Origin: an uncultured Clostridia bacterium
Lineage (GTDB): Bacteria > Bacillota > Clostridia > Oscillospirales > Acutalibacteraceae
DNA: 58,377 nucleotides
Direction of reading: 5' to 3'
NCBI GenBank assembly: GCA_947593615.1
Contig: CANQDR010000011.1
Location: 1 to 58,377, forward strand
Part shown: piece after piece, positions 42,169 to 49,988 of the stretch
Layout of the letters: every line of letters starts with the position of its first letter
Numbering within the stretch: position 1 is the first letter of the stretch
Program-made: the position numbers and the translations under genes
Notes under the pieces: model-generated
Told to the model about the DNA's origin: nothing
Databases searched by the model: none
Seen by the model: only the letters and a program-made list of their open reading frames with translations

Positions 42169-43665
42169 ATGCAGAAAAATTTTAAGAAAATCTTTTCAAT
42201 CACAATCACAATTTTACTAATATTGTTGTCATCAATACCATTTGCATCGGCAGCAACGCTTCTTGATGAAAGTCAAACAGTATCAATCACAATGAACTGC
42301 GACAAGCCGGGATATACATTTAATGTTTATAAAGTGGCGACACTCGACAGCACAAATACGTCGCCTTATGAAACAAAATATAATTCACTCATTCCGTCAG
42401 TTTCAGATAAGATTTTGAGCGGTAAAACAGCAGATATACTTGCGGCTCTTGATGCAATCGAAACAATGCCGACATCTGCACCGACAGTTGATACATTTAC
42501 AACATCAGCAACATCAACAACAAAGACAGTAAGCAATCTTGCACAAGGTATCTATTATGTAAGAGCCGTAAACTATCCGGCAGGAGTTAAGTCAGTAACA
42601 AATTCAGTTGCTGCTCTTCCGTACTATAACAACGGTTGGGTTTATTCTATTCCGGCAATCAATCTTGCTGAAAAAGTAGTCGATGATGTACCCGAAACAC
42701 ATAAATCAATTACTAACAGCACCAAAGATAACGAAAACTACACAGACGTATCTCTCGGAGATACAGTCGATTTTGAAATTCGCTCAACCACGGCAGGCTC
42801 TAATTCAATGAAACTCGGATCTTACGCAGTATATGATGATATGAGCGCAGGTCTTACTCTTAATAAAGACAGTTTTAATGTTGCTCTTTTAAGACAAGAC
42901 GGTACAAAAATTACCGACCTTGACAGCAGCGATTACACGGTAACTGTAACGAGCGAGGGTGAAGGTGAAGGACAAAATACAGAGTTTAATGTTGCACTTA
43001 CACACGCATATTTGCAGACTGATGAATTTTACGCTGCTGATGTTTACTATACATCTGTAACATACAGTGCAATTCTCAATAAATATGCGATAGTAGGTAC
43101 AGCAGGCAATCCAAATACAGAGCAAAAACTCGTTTACAGCAATAAAAACGGTGTAACAGACGAAGTTGAAGCAAACACAGTATATGTTTATACCTACGCC
43201 GCAGCTACAAATAAACTTGATCCTGAGGGCAGTAAGTTAGAGGGTGCAGAATTCAAGCTCTATAAAACCGAAGAAAACGCAAAAGCACAGAAAGACGAAA
43301 TTGCAACAGGTACATCAGACGGCGACGGTAAAGTCCTTTATTACAACTCCAAAAACGAAGAAATGAAGCTTCAGAGCGGTACATATTATATCGTTGAAAC
43401 AAAAGCACCAAAAGGCTATTCGCTCTATGGAAAGGTTATAAAAATAACTATTGAAGCTGAATACGGTGATACATTTGTAAACGATACATATGTTACAAAC
43501 TCTCCAAAGGACGGTTATGCTGTTGTTGACGTAACAGATATGCCTATTCCTGCTCCGCAGACAGGCGGTATTGGAACGTCAATATTCTATGCAGGCGGAG
43601 CTGTTTTGTTAGCAGGTTCAGCAGCATTTTTCTTTGCTGCTAAAAGGAAGAAAAATCAGAAATAA
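42169..43665 (+). CDS. Major pilin (isopeptide-forming, LPXTG-like anchor)
   Basis: The 498-residue protein has a signal peptide (PFASAATLLDE), an N-terminal pilin domain, a D2-type isopeptide domain (TDVSLGDTVDFEIRSTT) and a SpaA-type C-terminal domain (GSKLEGAEFKLYKTEENA, YYIVETKAPKGYSL). The sorting signal is PAPQTGGIG, then a membrane helix and KRKKNQK. The gene lies between the large adhesin and a sortase C, the usual order of a sortase-assembled pilus operon. AGGAGG precedes the ATG. Confidence 0.92.
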   Translation: MQKNFKKIFSITITILLILLSSIPFASAATLLDESQTVSITMNCDKPGYTFNVYKVATLDSTNTSPYETKYNSLIPSVSDKILSGKTADILAALDAIETMPTSAPTVDTFTTSATSTTKTVSNLAQGIYYVRAVNYPAGVKSVTNSVAALPYYNNGWVYSIPAINLAEKVVDDVPETHKSITNSTKDNENYTDVSLGDTVDFEIRSTTAGSNSMKLGSYAVYDDMSAGLTLNKDSFNVALLRQDGTKITDLDSSDYTVTVTSEGEGEGQNTEFNVALTHAYLQTDEFYAADVYYTSVTYSAILNKYAIVGTAGNPNTEQKLVYSNKNGVTDEVEANTVYVYTYAAATNKLDPEGSKLEGAEFKLYKTEENAKAQKDEIATGTSDGDGKVLYYNSKNEEMKLQSGTYYIVETKAPKGYSLYGKVIKITIEAEYGDTFVNDTYVTNSPKDGYAVVDVTDMPIPAPQTGGIGTSIFYAGGAVLLAGSAAFFFAAKRKKNQK

Positions 43666-43703
43666 ATCTTAATGCTGTTTTTTTAAAAAGTCAGGAGGAC
43701 ATA

Positions 43704-44546
43704 ATGGGAAAAGTCAGAAAAAAGATACCTTTGATTATTGCAATAATGCTGTTTCTTACGTCTTTGTCCTTCCTGCTTTTTCCCACAGTCAGCAATGCAA
43801 TATATCAGACTTGCAGTCAAGGCTCAATAAAAGAGTACGACAACAATGTTTCTTCCCTGAGTAAAGCAGAGAAAGAAAAATATCTCAATGATGCAAAAGC
43901 CTATAACCTAAGTCTGACCGAAACGGTAGATGATTCCTTTGCCAAACACACATATGAAGATATCAGGCCCGAATACGAGAATGTTCTTAATTTTGGCAAC
44001 GGTCAGATTTGTACTGTTGAAATACCCAAAATCAATGTAAATCTGCCCGTATATCACGGAATATCTGAGGACGTTCTCGCAAAAGGAGCTGCACATAGTG
44101 CAAACACATCTTTTCCGATAGGCGGTAAAAATACTCATAGTGTAATCTCTGCCCATACCGCCTATCCGGGCAAGATATTTTTTGATGACCTTACAGAACT
44201 TAAAAAAGGAGATATTTTCTATATCAACGTTCTTGACGAGAAGCTGACATACAAGGTTTGCGATATAAGCATTGTTAAACCTGACGATACAAGCAAATTG
44301 CAGATTGTATATGGTAAGGATTTAGTAACCCTTGTAACGTGTTATCCTTATGCTGTAAATTCTCACAGATTGCTTGTTACTGGGGCAAGGGTATTTGAAC
44401 ATGAGGCAACTGCTGATACTGTTATATCTCGGCGTAATAACAATAGTAATAGTAAATATCTTATTTTTTTAATTATTGTTATGGTAAGTATGGCTATTCT
44501 TATTTTACTTAAAAAGAAAAGAAGTAAAAGGTGTGATGCCCCATGA
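43704..44546 (+). CDS. Class C sortase (pilus assembly)
   Basis: The 280-residue protein has an N-terminal membrane helix (LIIAIMLFLTSLSFLLF), a sortase domain with His in VISAHTAYPG, Cys in LVTLVTCYPYAVNSHRL (Arg in HRLLVTGAR), and a C-terminal membrane helix with KKKRSK, the class C layout. It should polymerise the pilin at 42169-43665 and attach the adhesin. A lid-like segment (Asp-Asp-Ser near residue 75) may be present but is not clear. It is the last gene of the pilus operon. Confidence 0.93.
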   Translation: MGKVRKKIPLIIAIMLFLTSLSFLLFPTVSNAIYQTCSQGSIKEYDNNVSSLSKAEKEKYLNDAKAYNLSLTETVDDSFAKHTYEDIRPEYENVLNFGNGQICTVEIPKINVNLPVYHGISEDVLAKGAAHSANTSFPIGGKNTHSVISAHTAYPGKIFFDDLTELKKGDIFYINVLDEKLTYKVCDISIVKPDDTSKLQIVYGKDLVTLVTCYPYAVNSHRLLVTGARVFEHEATADTVISRRNNNSNSKYLIFLIIVMVSMAILILLKKKRSKRCDAP

Positions 44547-44716
44547 TTTAATTTTATTGCAGTTGTAAATATCATAATAAATTAAAATCTATTGTGATAT
44601 TTATTTTATAGTCATTTGTTGGATATTTTTGTGTTGGTTTAAAAATAAAACCATTATTAAAAAAATTGTCACTCTTAAGAATACTTTTTTAAGGGTGGCA
44701 AAAAGGAGAAATTGTA
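44547..44716 (+). other. Intergenic segment with hairpin
   Basis: AT-rich; ACTCTTAA and TTAAGGGT (about 44670-44695) could form a hairpin in front of the ribosome binding site of the next gene. Nothing else is visible. Confidence 0.35.
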
Positions 44717-45577
44717 ATGAAAAAAATAGTATTTGCGATTATAATTGTCGCTTCAATAGTTTTGAGTGTTGTATCTGTTTCAGCAACTGAATTGGATTCA
44801 AGTACAAAAGAATCCTCTAATTATTTTGAAGTTGTAGAAGAAGATGAGATTCCAGATAATACCGTAAGGTTCTATAAATATGGTAAAGATATTGACCCAT
44901 CTACTGGAGTTAGATTCGTAGATCCAGATGGTAAAGAAAAGGATGTTTCCAAAACTTTCAATTTTGAAGAGCCATCGGTGGATTTGGAACTACCAAACCC
45001 CTCTGGTTATAAATTATGGTCTATGCTTAAAGATACTCAGGGAGGAACTATTAAAGTAATATTCAATTCTACTGGTGGTACATATCAGAAGATTAGAGTA
45101 AAACTATCAGAATACTCTGATTATTTTAATGATAACGGCACTCACACCCAAAAGCTAATTGACTCGGTACACGATTATAACTTTACTGATGAGGGAGATG
45201 GCATTCATTATTCTTCGTTGATATTTGTTAGTGGAGGAGCAATGACTGCTGTTGCACCTGATAAGGATGGTATGGCAGAGATTTACATGAGTACAGATAT
45301 AGGTGCTGAGACAGTATTTATGACTGACTTTGTAGAGAAAGGTGTAGGGTCTGGCGGAGGAACAACGGGTAGTTCTTTCAGAGGCTTCACGATGGGTGAT
45401 GTAGACAAGAATGGGTATGTAACTATTCAAGATGTCACATTAATACAAAAATATATTTGTGATTTGGAAGATATTGATGAGCTTGGATTGCATAATGCTG
45501 ATACCAATAATGATAAAAGTGTAGATATATTTGACGCAACAAAAATCCAAAAATATATAGTCAATATAGGATCGTAA
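44717..45577 (+). CDS. Secreted protein with C-terminal dockerin
   Basis: The 286-residue protein has a signal peptide (VVSVSATELDS), an unrecognised beta-rich region, a Gly/Ser linker (GVGSGGGTTGSSF) and a C-terminal type I dockerin with two repeats, GDVDKNGYVTIQDVTLIQKY and ADTNNDKSVDIFDATKIQKY. The C-terminal placement is the classical arrangement, so it should dock onto a cohesin protein outside the cell. The cohesin is not in the window. AAAAGGAG precedes the ATG. Confidence 0.88.
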   Translation: MKKIVFAIIIVASIVLSVVSVSATELDSSTKESSNYFEVVEEDEIPDNTVRFYKYGKDIDPSTGVRFVDPDGKEKDVSKTFNFEEPSVDLELPNPSGYKLWSMLKDTQGGTIKVIFNSTGGTYQKIRVKLSEYSDYFNDNGTHTQKLIDSVHDYNFTDEGDGIHYSSLIFVSGGAMTAVAPDKDGMAEIYMSTDIGAETVFMTDFVEKGVGSGGGTTGSSFRGFTMGDVDKNGYVTIQDVTLIQKYICDLEDIDELGLHNADTNNDKSVDIFDATKIQKYIVNIGS

Positions 45578-45678
45578 GGGGTATATTTAAAGCATGTGTG
45601 TAACTTAACTGGGTTTTACCTAATAGTAAAGTATTTTCTTGAATGTTTTGTAATAGGTTCTTATGAAGAGGTAATGTT

Positions 45679-46632
45679 ATGAAAAAACTTTTATCCATAC
45701 TTTGTGCTGTTATTATTGTAATATCAAGTATGATAGTAACAGGCGTTCCTGTAGAGGCAACAACAGGTGCCGACAGTATAAGCATACCGAATACTGTAAA
45801 ACTTGGTTTAAACGAGTTCTATTGGTTGCCAATAAGTAAGGCAAATAAAAATCAGACAGTCTATGGTTTCGATTGGGTACTGAACTCACCTAGTAATCAT
45901 TGCTATACTATTTGTAATAGAAGAGTTACCTCAAGTAAAAGTAGCGTAGGCTATGGAATAAGAGGTACAAAAGTGGGACACGATTATTTTTGGGCAGCAA
46001 CACATAGCTTTAATGCTGGTTGGAATTCTTATGATGCCATGTCAACCATATATGTTTATAATGCTCCATCGTCTGTTAAAATTAACTGTAATAAACCCAA
46101 ATTGGGTGTTGGTGAAAAGATAACTATATCTGAGAGTACAAATAGTGGTTCTTATGCTAATGCTCAGAATATTAATTGGAGTGTATCTAATAGTAACGGC
46201 AGTGTTAGCAAGGGTTCTGATAATAAAGCAACCGTGCAGGGTAAGAAGAATGGCACTTTTAAAACAACTGTATCTACATACAACGGTAAAAAAGGTAGCG
46301 AATTCTTTACTGTATATAATGCTCCGAGTTCTATTTCAATCGGAAGTAGTGATGGTGGTGTTATTTTTAGCAATTGGGATTATTTTCAATTATCAAAGGG
46401 TAATACTTTTACCGTGTTTGAGTTTACTAACAGTGGCTCTTATGCAAATCCAGATAACATACAGTGGTGGATAGATAAAGAGTTTTGGTCAACATCGGGG
46501 GTAGCAACAGTAAGTAAGGTCAGTGGTACTAACAAAGCTATTATAAAGGCAAATAAGGTTGGTACTTGTTGGCTCAAGGTAAAGACTTACAATGGTAAGG
46601 TTGCTCAGCTTAAAATTAAAGTAGTAAATTAA
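45679..46632 (+). CDS. Secreted multi-Ig-like domain protein
   Basis: The 317-residue protein has a signal peptide (VTGVPVEATTG) and three Ig-like units, the later two starting YNAPSSVKINC and YNAPSSISIGS with matching STNSGSYANAQNI / FTNSGSYANPDNI stretches. The domains resemble bacterial BIG2-like folds. There is no anchor, so it is probably secreted or bound to another surface protein. It lies between a dockerin protein and a lipoprotein. Confidence 0.8.
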   Translation: MKKLLSILCAVIIVISSMIVTGVPVEATTGADSISIPNTVKLGLNEFYWLPISKANKNQTVYGFDWVLNSPSNHCYTICNRRVTSSKSSVGYGIRGTKVGHDYFWAATHSFNAGWNSYDAMSTIYVYNAPSSVKINCNKPKLGVGEKITISESTNSGSYANAQNINWSVSNSNGSVSKGSDNKATVQGKKNGTFKTTVSTYNGKKGSEFFTVYNAPSSISIGSSDGGVIFSNWDYFQLSKGNTFTVFEFTNSGSYANPDNIQWWIDKEFWSTSGVATVSKVSGTNKAIIKANKVGTCWLKVKTYNGKVAQLKIKVVN

Positions 46633-46724
46633 AAATTTCTAATAAGCAACTCAGTTTATAAAAATTGGGGTACTTATTTCATCAAAATTGTAACCTTTGA
46701 AGGTGCAACAGAAAGGACATTTTT

Positions 46725-47492
46725 ATGAAAAAAATATTAACTGCTTTTTTTACTTTTATATTAATTTTAGAAATTAGCGGTTGTATGTACAAGAACGAAT
46801 ATACTGATACATTAGAAGGTTTAAAAAATTCAGTTAATGAAAATACACAGACAACTGCCGACAGTGTAATAGCTGAACTTAGTCTGAAATATGGCTGTGA
46901 TTTTGATGCTGTAAAAATAGGCGGAAAAATAGATACAAGCCCAACAGAATTTTATCTCCATCCTGATTTCGATACAAGTATTGTTTTTAAGGCTGTTATA
47001 GATTCCGAAACAGAAGAAATCACCGATAATTTTATCAGCAGGCTTATTGGCTCTAAAATTAATACTGAATTAAAGAGTAATTTGAGTAATTATAATATAT
47101 CAGGTGAGGCTTCAGTTAACTTTGTAAGAAAAAACGATGATGGTGAGGAAGATGATATAGATATTACTGTCGAGGAATATTTTGAGGAATATGAGGTAAA
47201 AAGTATTTTCTTATATCTTGCAATAAACTCTGAAACTCTTAATGACGCTTCAGCAGATAACCTTATATCTGTATGTAAAGCTTTTGAAAGCAAGTACAAT
47301 ACTCAGATTGCGGTAAATGGTGCAGCCATATCGGATAAATATTATGAATGCACTGAGCAAATGGAAATAAATCCTGAAGTAAGTGCAACATGGTTTGATT
47401 CGTTTAATCCTGATTGTACTTATAAATTTGCAGTTACAAACGGCAAAAGTAATGTAAGCGTGTCGGAACTTAAAGAAATATTGGCAGGTTAA
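46725..47492 (+). CDS. Hypothetical lipoprotein
   Basis: The 255-residue protein has a lipoprotein signal with lipobox LEISGC near residue 20, followed by an acidic soluble domain. No known domain is recognised. An acidic patch (RKNDDGEEDDIDITVEEYFEEYE) lies in the middle. It ends 63 bases before palindrome copy 8, which begins the transfer-gene block, so it may close the surface-protein block. Confidence 0.75.
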   Translation: MKKILTAFFTFILILEISGCMYKNEYTDTLEGLKNSVNENTQTTADSVIAELSLKYGCDFDAVKIGGKIDTSPTEFYLHPDFDTSIVFKAVIDSETEEITDNFISRLIGSKINTELKSNLSNYNISGEASVNFVRKNDDGEEDDIDITVEEYFEEYEVKSIFLYLAINSETLNDASADNLISVCKAFESKYNTQIAVNGAAISDKYYECTEQMEINPEVSATWFDSFNPDCTYKFAVTNGKSNVSVSELKEILAG

Positions 47493-47555
47493 TGAACGGA
47501 AACAAGTCTTACCCAAATGATTTTGATACATATAAAAATATTAAATAAAATTATG

Positions 47556-47572
47556 TGTCCCTCGAAGGGACA
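47556..47572. repeat. ICE palindrome, copy 8
   Basis: TGTCCCTCGAAGGGACA, one arm mismatch to the consensus; 21 bases upstream of the proposed ATT start at 47593. Confidence 0.83.
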
Positions 47573-47592
47573 GTTGAAAGGAATGATTAGTT

Positions 47593-48396
47593 ATTAGAAG
47601 AAAAGTTAAGCCGCAATTTGTTGCTGTATGTATAGGATGCGGACTTGTTGTTTGCATTGTGCTTGTACTTATTAATCTTGCCTTAAACAGTCCCTCATCT
47701 GCTGAAAGTACGACTGATGAACCCACAAATGTTTCTGTTTCGGTCACCACAGCAGAACCTGCTACAGAAGTTGCAGAAGATAGTACATCTGTAACAGCAA
47801 CTCAATTTACTGAAAGGGCAACGCAAAAAACAACACAAAAGGCAACGCAGAAACCTACACAAAAAAGTCCCAAAAAATCTGACAGCAAGAAAACTGAGAG
47901 TAATTCAAAAAATGAAAGCAGTAATAGCTACAATTCAAGTAATAACGGTTATTACTACAATTACTCCAACAGCCGCTCGTCAGGTAATTCATCTTCAAGC
48001 AAAGCCAATTCAAGTTCCAATAAATCCAACAGTACAAGTAAATCAAATAGTTCAAGCAAAGCAAACAATTCAAGTAACACGCAAAAATCTACAGAGAAAC
48101 CTAAACCCACAACTAAACCCCAACCTGCAACTAAACCAAACCCAAAGCCCACACAGGCACCGGACAACATCTACCTTTCCTACAGCTCAGTTTCTGTAAA
48201 AACAGGAGATGTTGTTTTTTTATCGCTTATAAATGCCAAAAATGGCGTTTCGTGGAGCGTAAACAATTCATCTATACTTCAAAACTATGGCGGCGGTGGT
48301 AATCAATGCAGCTTCAAAGCTCTTAAAAAAGGAATTGCAACCGTAACGGCTAACTACAACGGCAAAAATTACTACTGCACCGTAACAATAATATAA
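47593..48396 (+). CDS. Membrane-anchored Ser/Thr-rich protein with Ig-like end, probable ATT start
   Basis: The open frame begins after TGA 47584-47586 and has no ATG or GTG before GTG 47659, which would cut the single membrane helix in half. GAAAGGA (47576-47582) is ten bases before ATT 47593, giving MRRKVKPQFVAVCIGCGLVV..., a normal basic-then-hydrophobic start. A long low-complexity Ser/Asn/Thr/Lys/Pro linker (residues about 60-190) leads to a BIG2-like domain (DNIYLSYSSVSVKTGDVVFL... to YYCTVTII). It directly precedes the VirB2-like gene and may be a surface stalk of the transfer machine. Confidence 0.75.
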   Translation: MRRKVKPQFVAVCIGCGLVVCIVLVLINLALNSPSSAESTTDEPTNVSVSVTTAEPATEVAEDSTSVTATQFTERATQKTTQKATQKPTQKSPKKSDSKKTESNSKNESSNSYNSSNNGYYYNYSNSRSSGNSSSSKANSSSNKSNSTSKSNSSSKANNSSNTQKSTEKPKPTTKPQPATKPNPKPTQAPDNIYLSYSSVSVKTGDVVFLSLINAKNGVSWSVNNSSILQNYGGGGNQCSFKALKKGIATVTANYNGKNYYCTVTII

Positions 48397-48411
48397 CAGG
48401 AGTGATATAAA

Positions 48412-48783
48412 TTGAAATTCAGAAATATTCTATCAAAATTTAAAATCAAACTCACAAAAGCATTTGCGGCCGTATCTGCTGCAACAGCCTCTCTTATGAT
48501 TACTTCAATGATTGAAACTAATGCCGCACCGGTTGATTTTTCAAACGGTGTAACTCAGGTTGCAAACAGTGTGACTTCACAAGCTAAAACAATTGCAGGA
48601 GTTGTATTTGCTGCCGTAGCCATTTTTGCTCTTGCTTTTACAGTAGCAAAAGGAGTTAAAGCAGCTTTTGCTTACAGACGTAATGAAGAAGTACACATAG
48701 CTCCGGTAGTTGCAGGCGGCATAGGAACAGTCCTCTGCGGTTTAGCCAGTTCTGCCGCTTTCTTTGGCTGGTTTGGTCTGTAA
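48412..48783 (+). CDS. VirB2/TrbC-like small transfer protein
   Basis: The 123-residue protein starts at TTG 48412 (CAGGAGTG upstream). It has a long leader with a cleavage-like site (SMIETNAAPVDF) and two membrane helices (IAGVVFAAVAIFALAFTVA and APVVAGGIGTVLCGLASSAAFF) joined by a short basic loop. This matches VirB2/TrbC-type pilin-like subunits at the start of Gram-positive T4SS operons. The order before VirB6-, VirB3- and VirB4-like genes supports the call. Confidence 0.75.
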   Translation: MKFRNILSKFKIKLTKAFAAVSAATASLMITSMIETNAAPVDFSNGVTQVANSVTSQAKTIAGVVFAAVAIFALAFTVAKGVKAAFAYRRNEEVHIAPVVAGGIGTVLCGLASSAAFFGWFGL

Positions 48784-48796
48784 AGGGTAAATACAT

Positions 48797-49669
48797 ATGA
48801 TTACTGAGGCCATAATAGCAGGACTGATAGCTCAGTTTTTAAATGCTGTAACATACGAACCTGTTGTTTCGTTTGCTGCTGACTTAACAACAGATATTGT
48901 CGCTATGAATAATGACTTTACAACATCATTGTTTGACAACAGTGTTGTAACAAGCTTCTTATGGTTTATATCAATAGTCGGCAGCATATTTTTTATTTTT
49001 GGTTTAGGCTTTGCGTTTGCAGAATGGGCAATTGACTGCAACGAAAACAGCGGAGGACCTAATCTGCTTGCAACCTTTAAAAACTCTTTTATAGGTTTTG
49101 CGGCTGTTTCTGGATTTGCTTCACTGCCCATACTGTTGCTAAAATACATTAATGATTTGGCGAATATTTTATGTACAACATTCACGGGAACAAATATAGA
49201 AAATACAATGAACAATATGTGGTCATATATTGAAAATCTTAATTTTTTCTCAGGCTGGGGCTCTCCGATTTTTTCAATAATAATACTGGTTTGCGTTATC
49301 AAGGTCTTTCTTGCAAATCTCAAAAGAGGCGGAATACTTGTAACATTAATCACTGTAGGCTCTCTGCATATGTTCTCAATTCCAAGAGGATATACAGACG
49401 CTTTTTTCAGTTGGTGCAAACAAGTTATAGGTCTTTGCGTAACCTCTTTTATGCAAAATCTTTTGTTAATAATAGGAATGATTGTATATGCAAACTCAGA
49501 TATGGATATGTATGACCTTGTACTGGGTGCAGGCGTTATGCTGTCAGCTTCAGAAGTACCGCGAATCTTACAACAGTTCGGTCTTGACACTTCCATGAAA
49601 ACAAATGTATCACAAGCCATTTACGGAGTAAGCGGAATTATGAATATTGCGTCTGTATTCATGAGATAA
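48797..49669 (+). CDS. VirB6/TrbL-like polytopic transfer membrane protein
   Basis: The 290-residue protein has about six membrane segments (for example FLWFISIVGSIFFIFGLGFAF, FAAVSGFASLPILLLKYI, SIIILVCVIKVFLANL). A conserved-looking SWCKQVIGLCVTSFMQNLLL part fits the TrbL/VirB6-like proteins of Firmicute ICEs. It would form the membrane channel of the transfer apparatus. It starts 13 bases after the VirB2-like gene. Confidence 0.78.
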   Translation: MITEAIIAGLIAQFLNAVTYEPVVSFAADLTTDIVAMNNDFTTSLFDNSVVTSFLWFISIVGSIFFIFGLGFAFAEWAIDCNENSGGPNLLATFKNSFIGFAAVSGFASLPILLLKYINDLANILCTTFTGTNIENTMNNMWSYIENLNFFSGWGSPIFSIIILVCVIKVFLANLKRGGILVTLITVGSLHMFSIPRGYTDAFFSWCKQVIGLCVTSFMQNLLLIIGMIVYANSDMDMYDLVLGAGVMLSASEVPRILQQFGLDTSMKTNVSQAIYGVSGIMNIASVFMR

Positions 49670-49671
49670 AC

Positions 49672-49698
49672 GCAAGTGTCCCTCTAAGGGACACTTGC
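49672..49698. repeat. ICE palindrome, copy 9
   Basis: GCAAGTGTCCCT and AGGGACACTTGC around CTA, 14 bases before the start codon of the VirB3-like gene. Confidence 0.9.
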
Positions 49699-49712
49699 AG
49701 AAAGGAATTACT

Positions 49713-49982
49713 ATGAAAAAAACGTTTTATTATCCTGATAATCTTACGGCAAGCTCTGTATTTTTACAATATTGGTCTCTTACAGACATTGCCATAATAT
49801 TTGGAATAGTAGTATTGAGCTTGCTGTTGTTAATTCTAATTTTTGTTTGGTTTACATTTTTCATTGCAATAATATATGCATTTTTATCTATGAAAGTTTC
49901 AAAAGGGCGCTCAATAGCAAAGCAAATCATACTGTATGTCCGATATTTATTTACTGATGAACTGATATTAAAATGGAGGTGA
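49713..49982 (+). CDS. PrgI/VirB3-like transfer protein
   Basis: The 89-residue protein has two adjoining membrane segments (IAIIFGIVVLSLLLLILIFVW, FFIAIIYAFLSM) and a short basic C-terminal part, directly before VirB4. This is the position and size of PrgI/VirB3-like proteins in Gram-positive conjugation systems. AAAGGA precedes ATG 49713; an upstream TTG in frame falls inside the palindrome arm and is rejected. Confidence 0.75.
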   Translation: MKKTFYYPDNLTASSVFLQYWSLTDIAIIFGIVVLSLLLLILIFVWFTFFIAIIYAFLSMKVSKGRSIAKQIILYVRYLFTDELILKWR

Positions 49983-49988
49983 TAAGGA

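Noticed and set aside
48832-49620. A 262-codon minus-strand open frame.
   Set aside because: It is the reverse of the VirB6-like gene, has no ribosome binding site and no domain.
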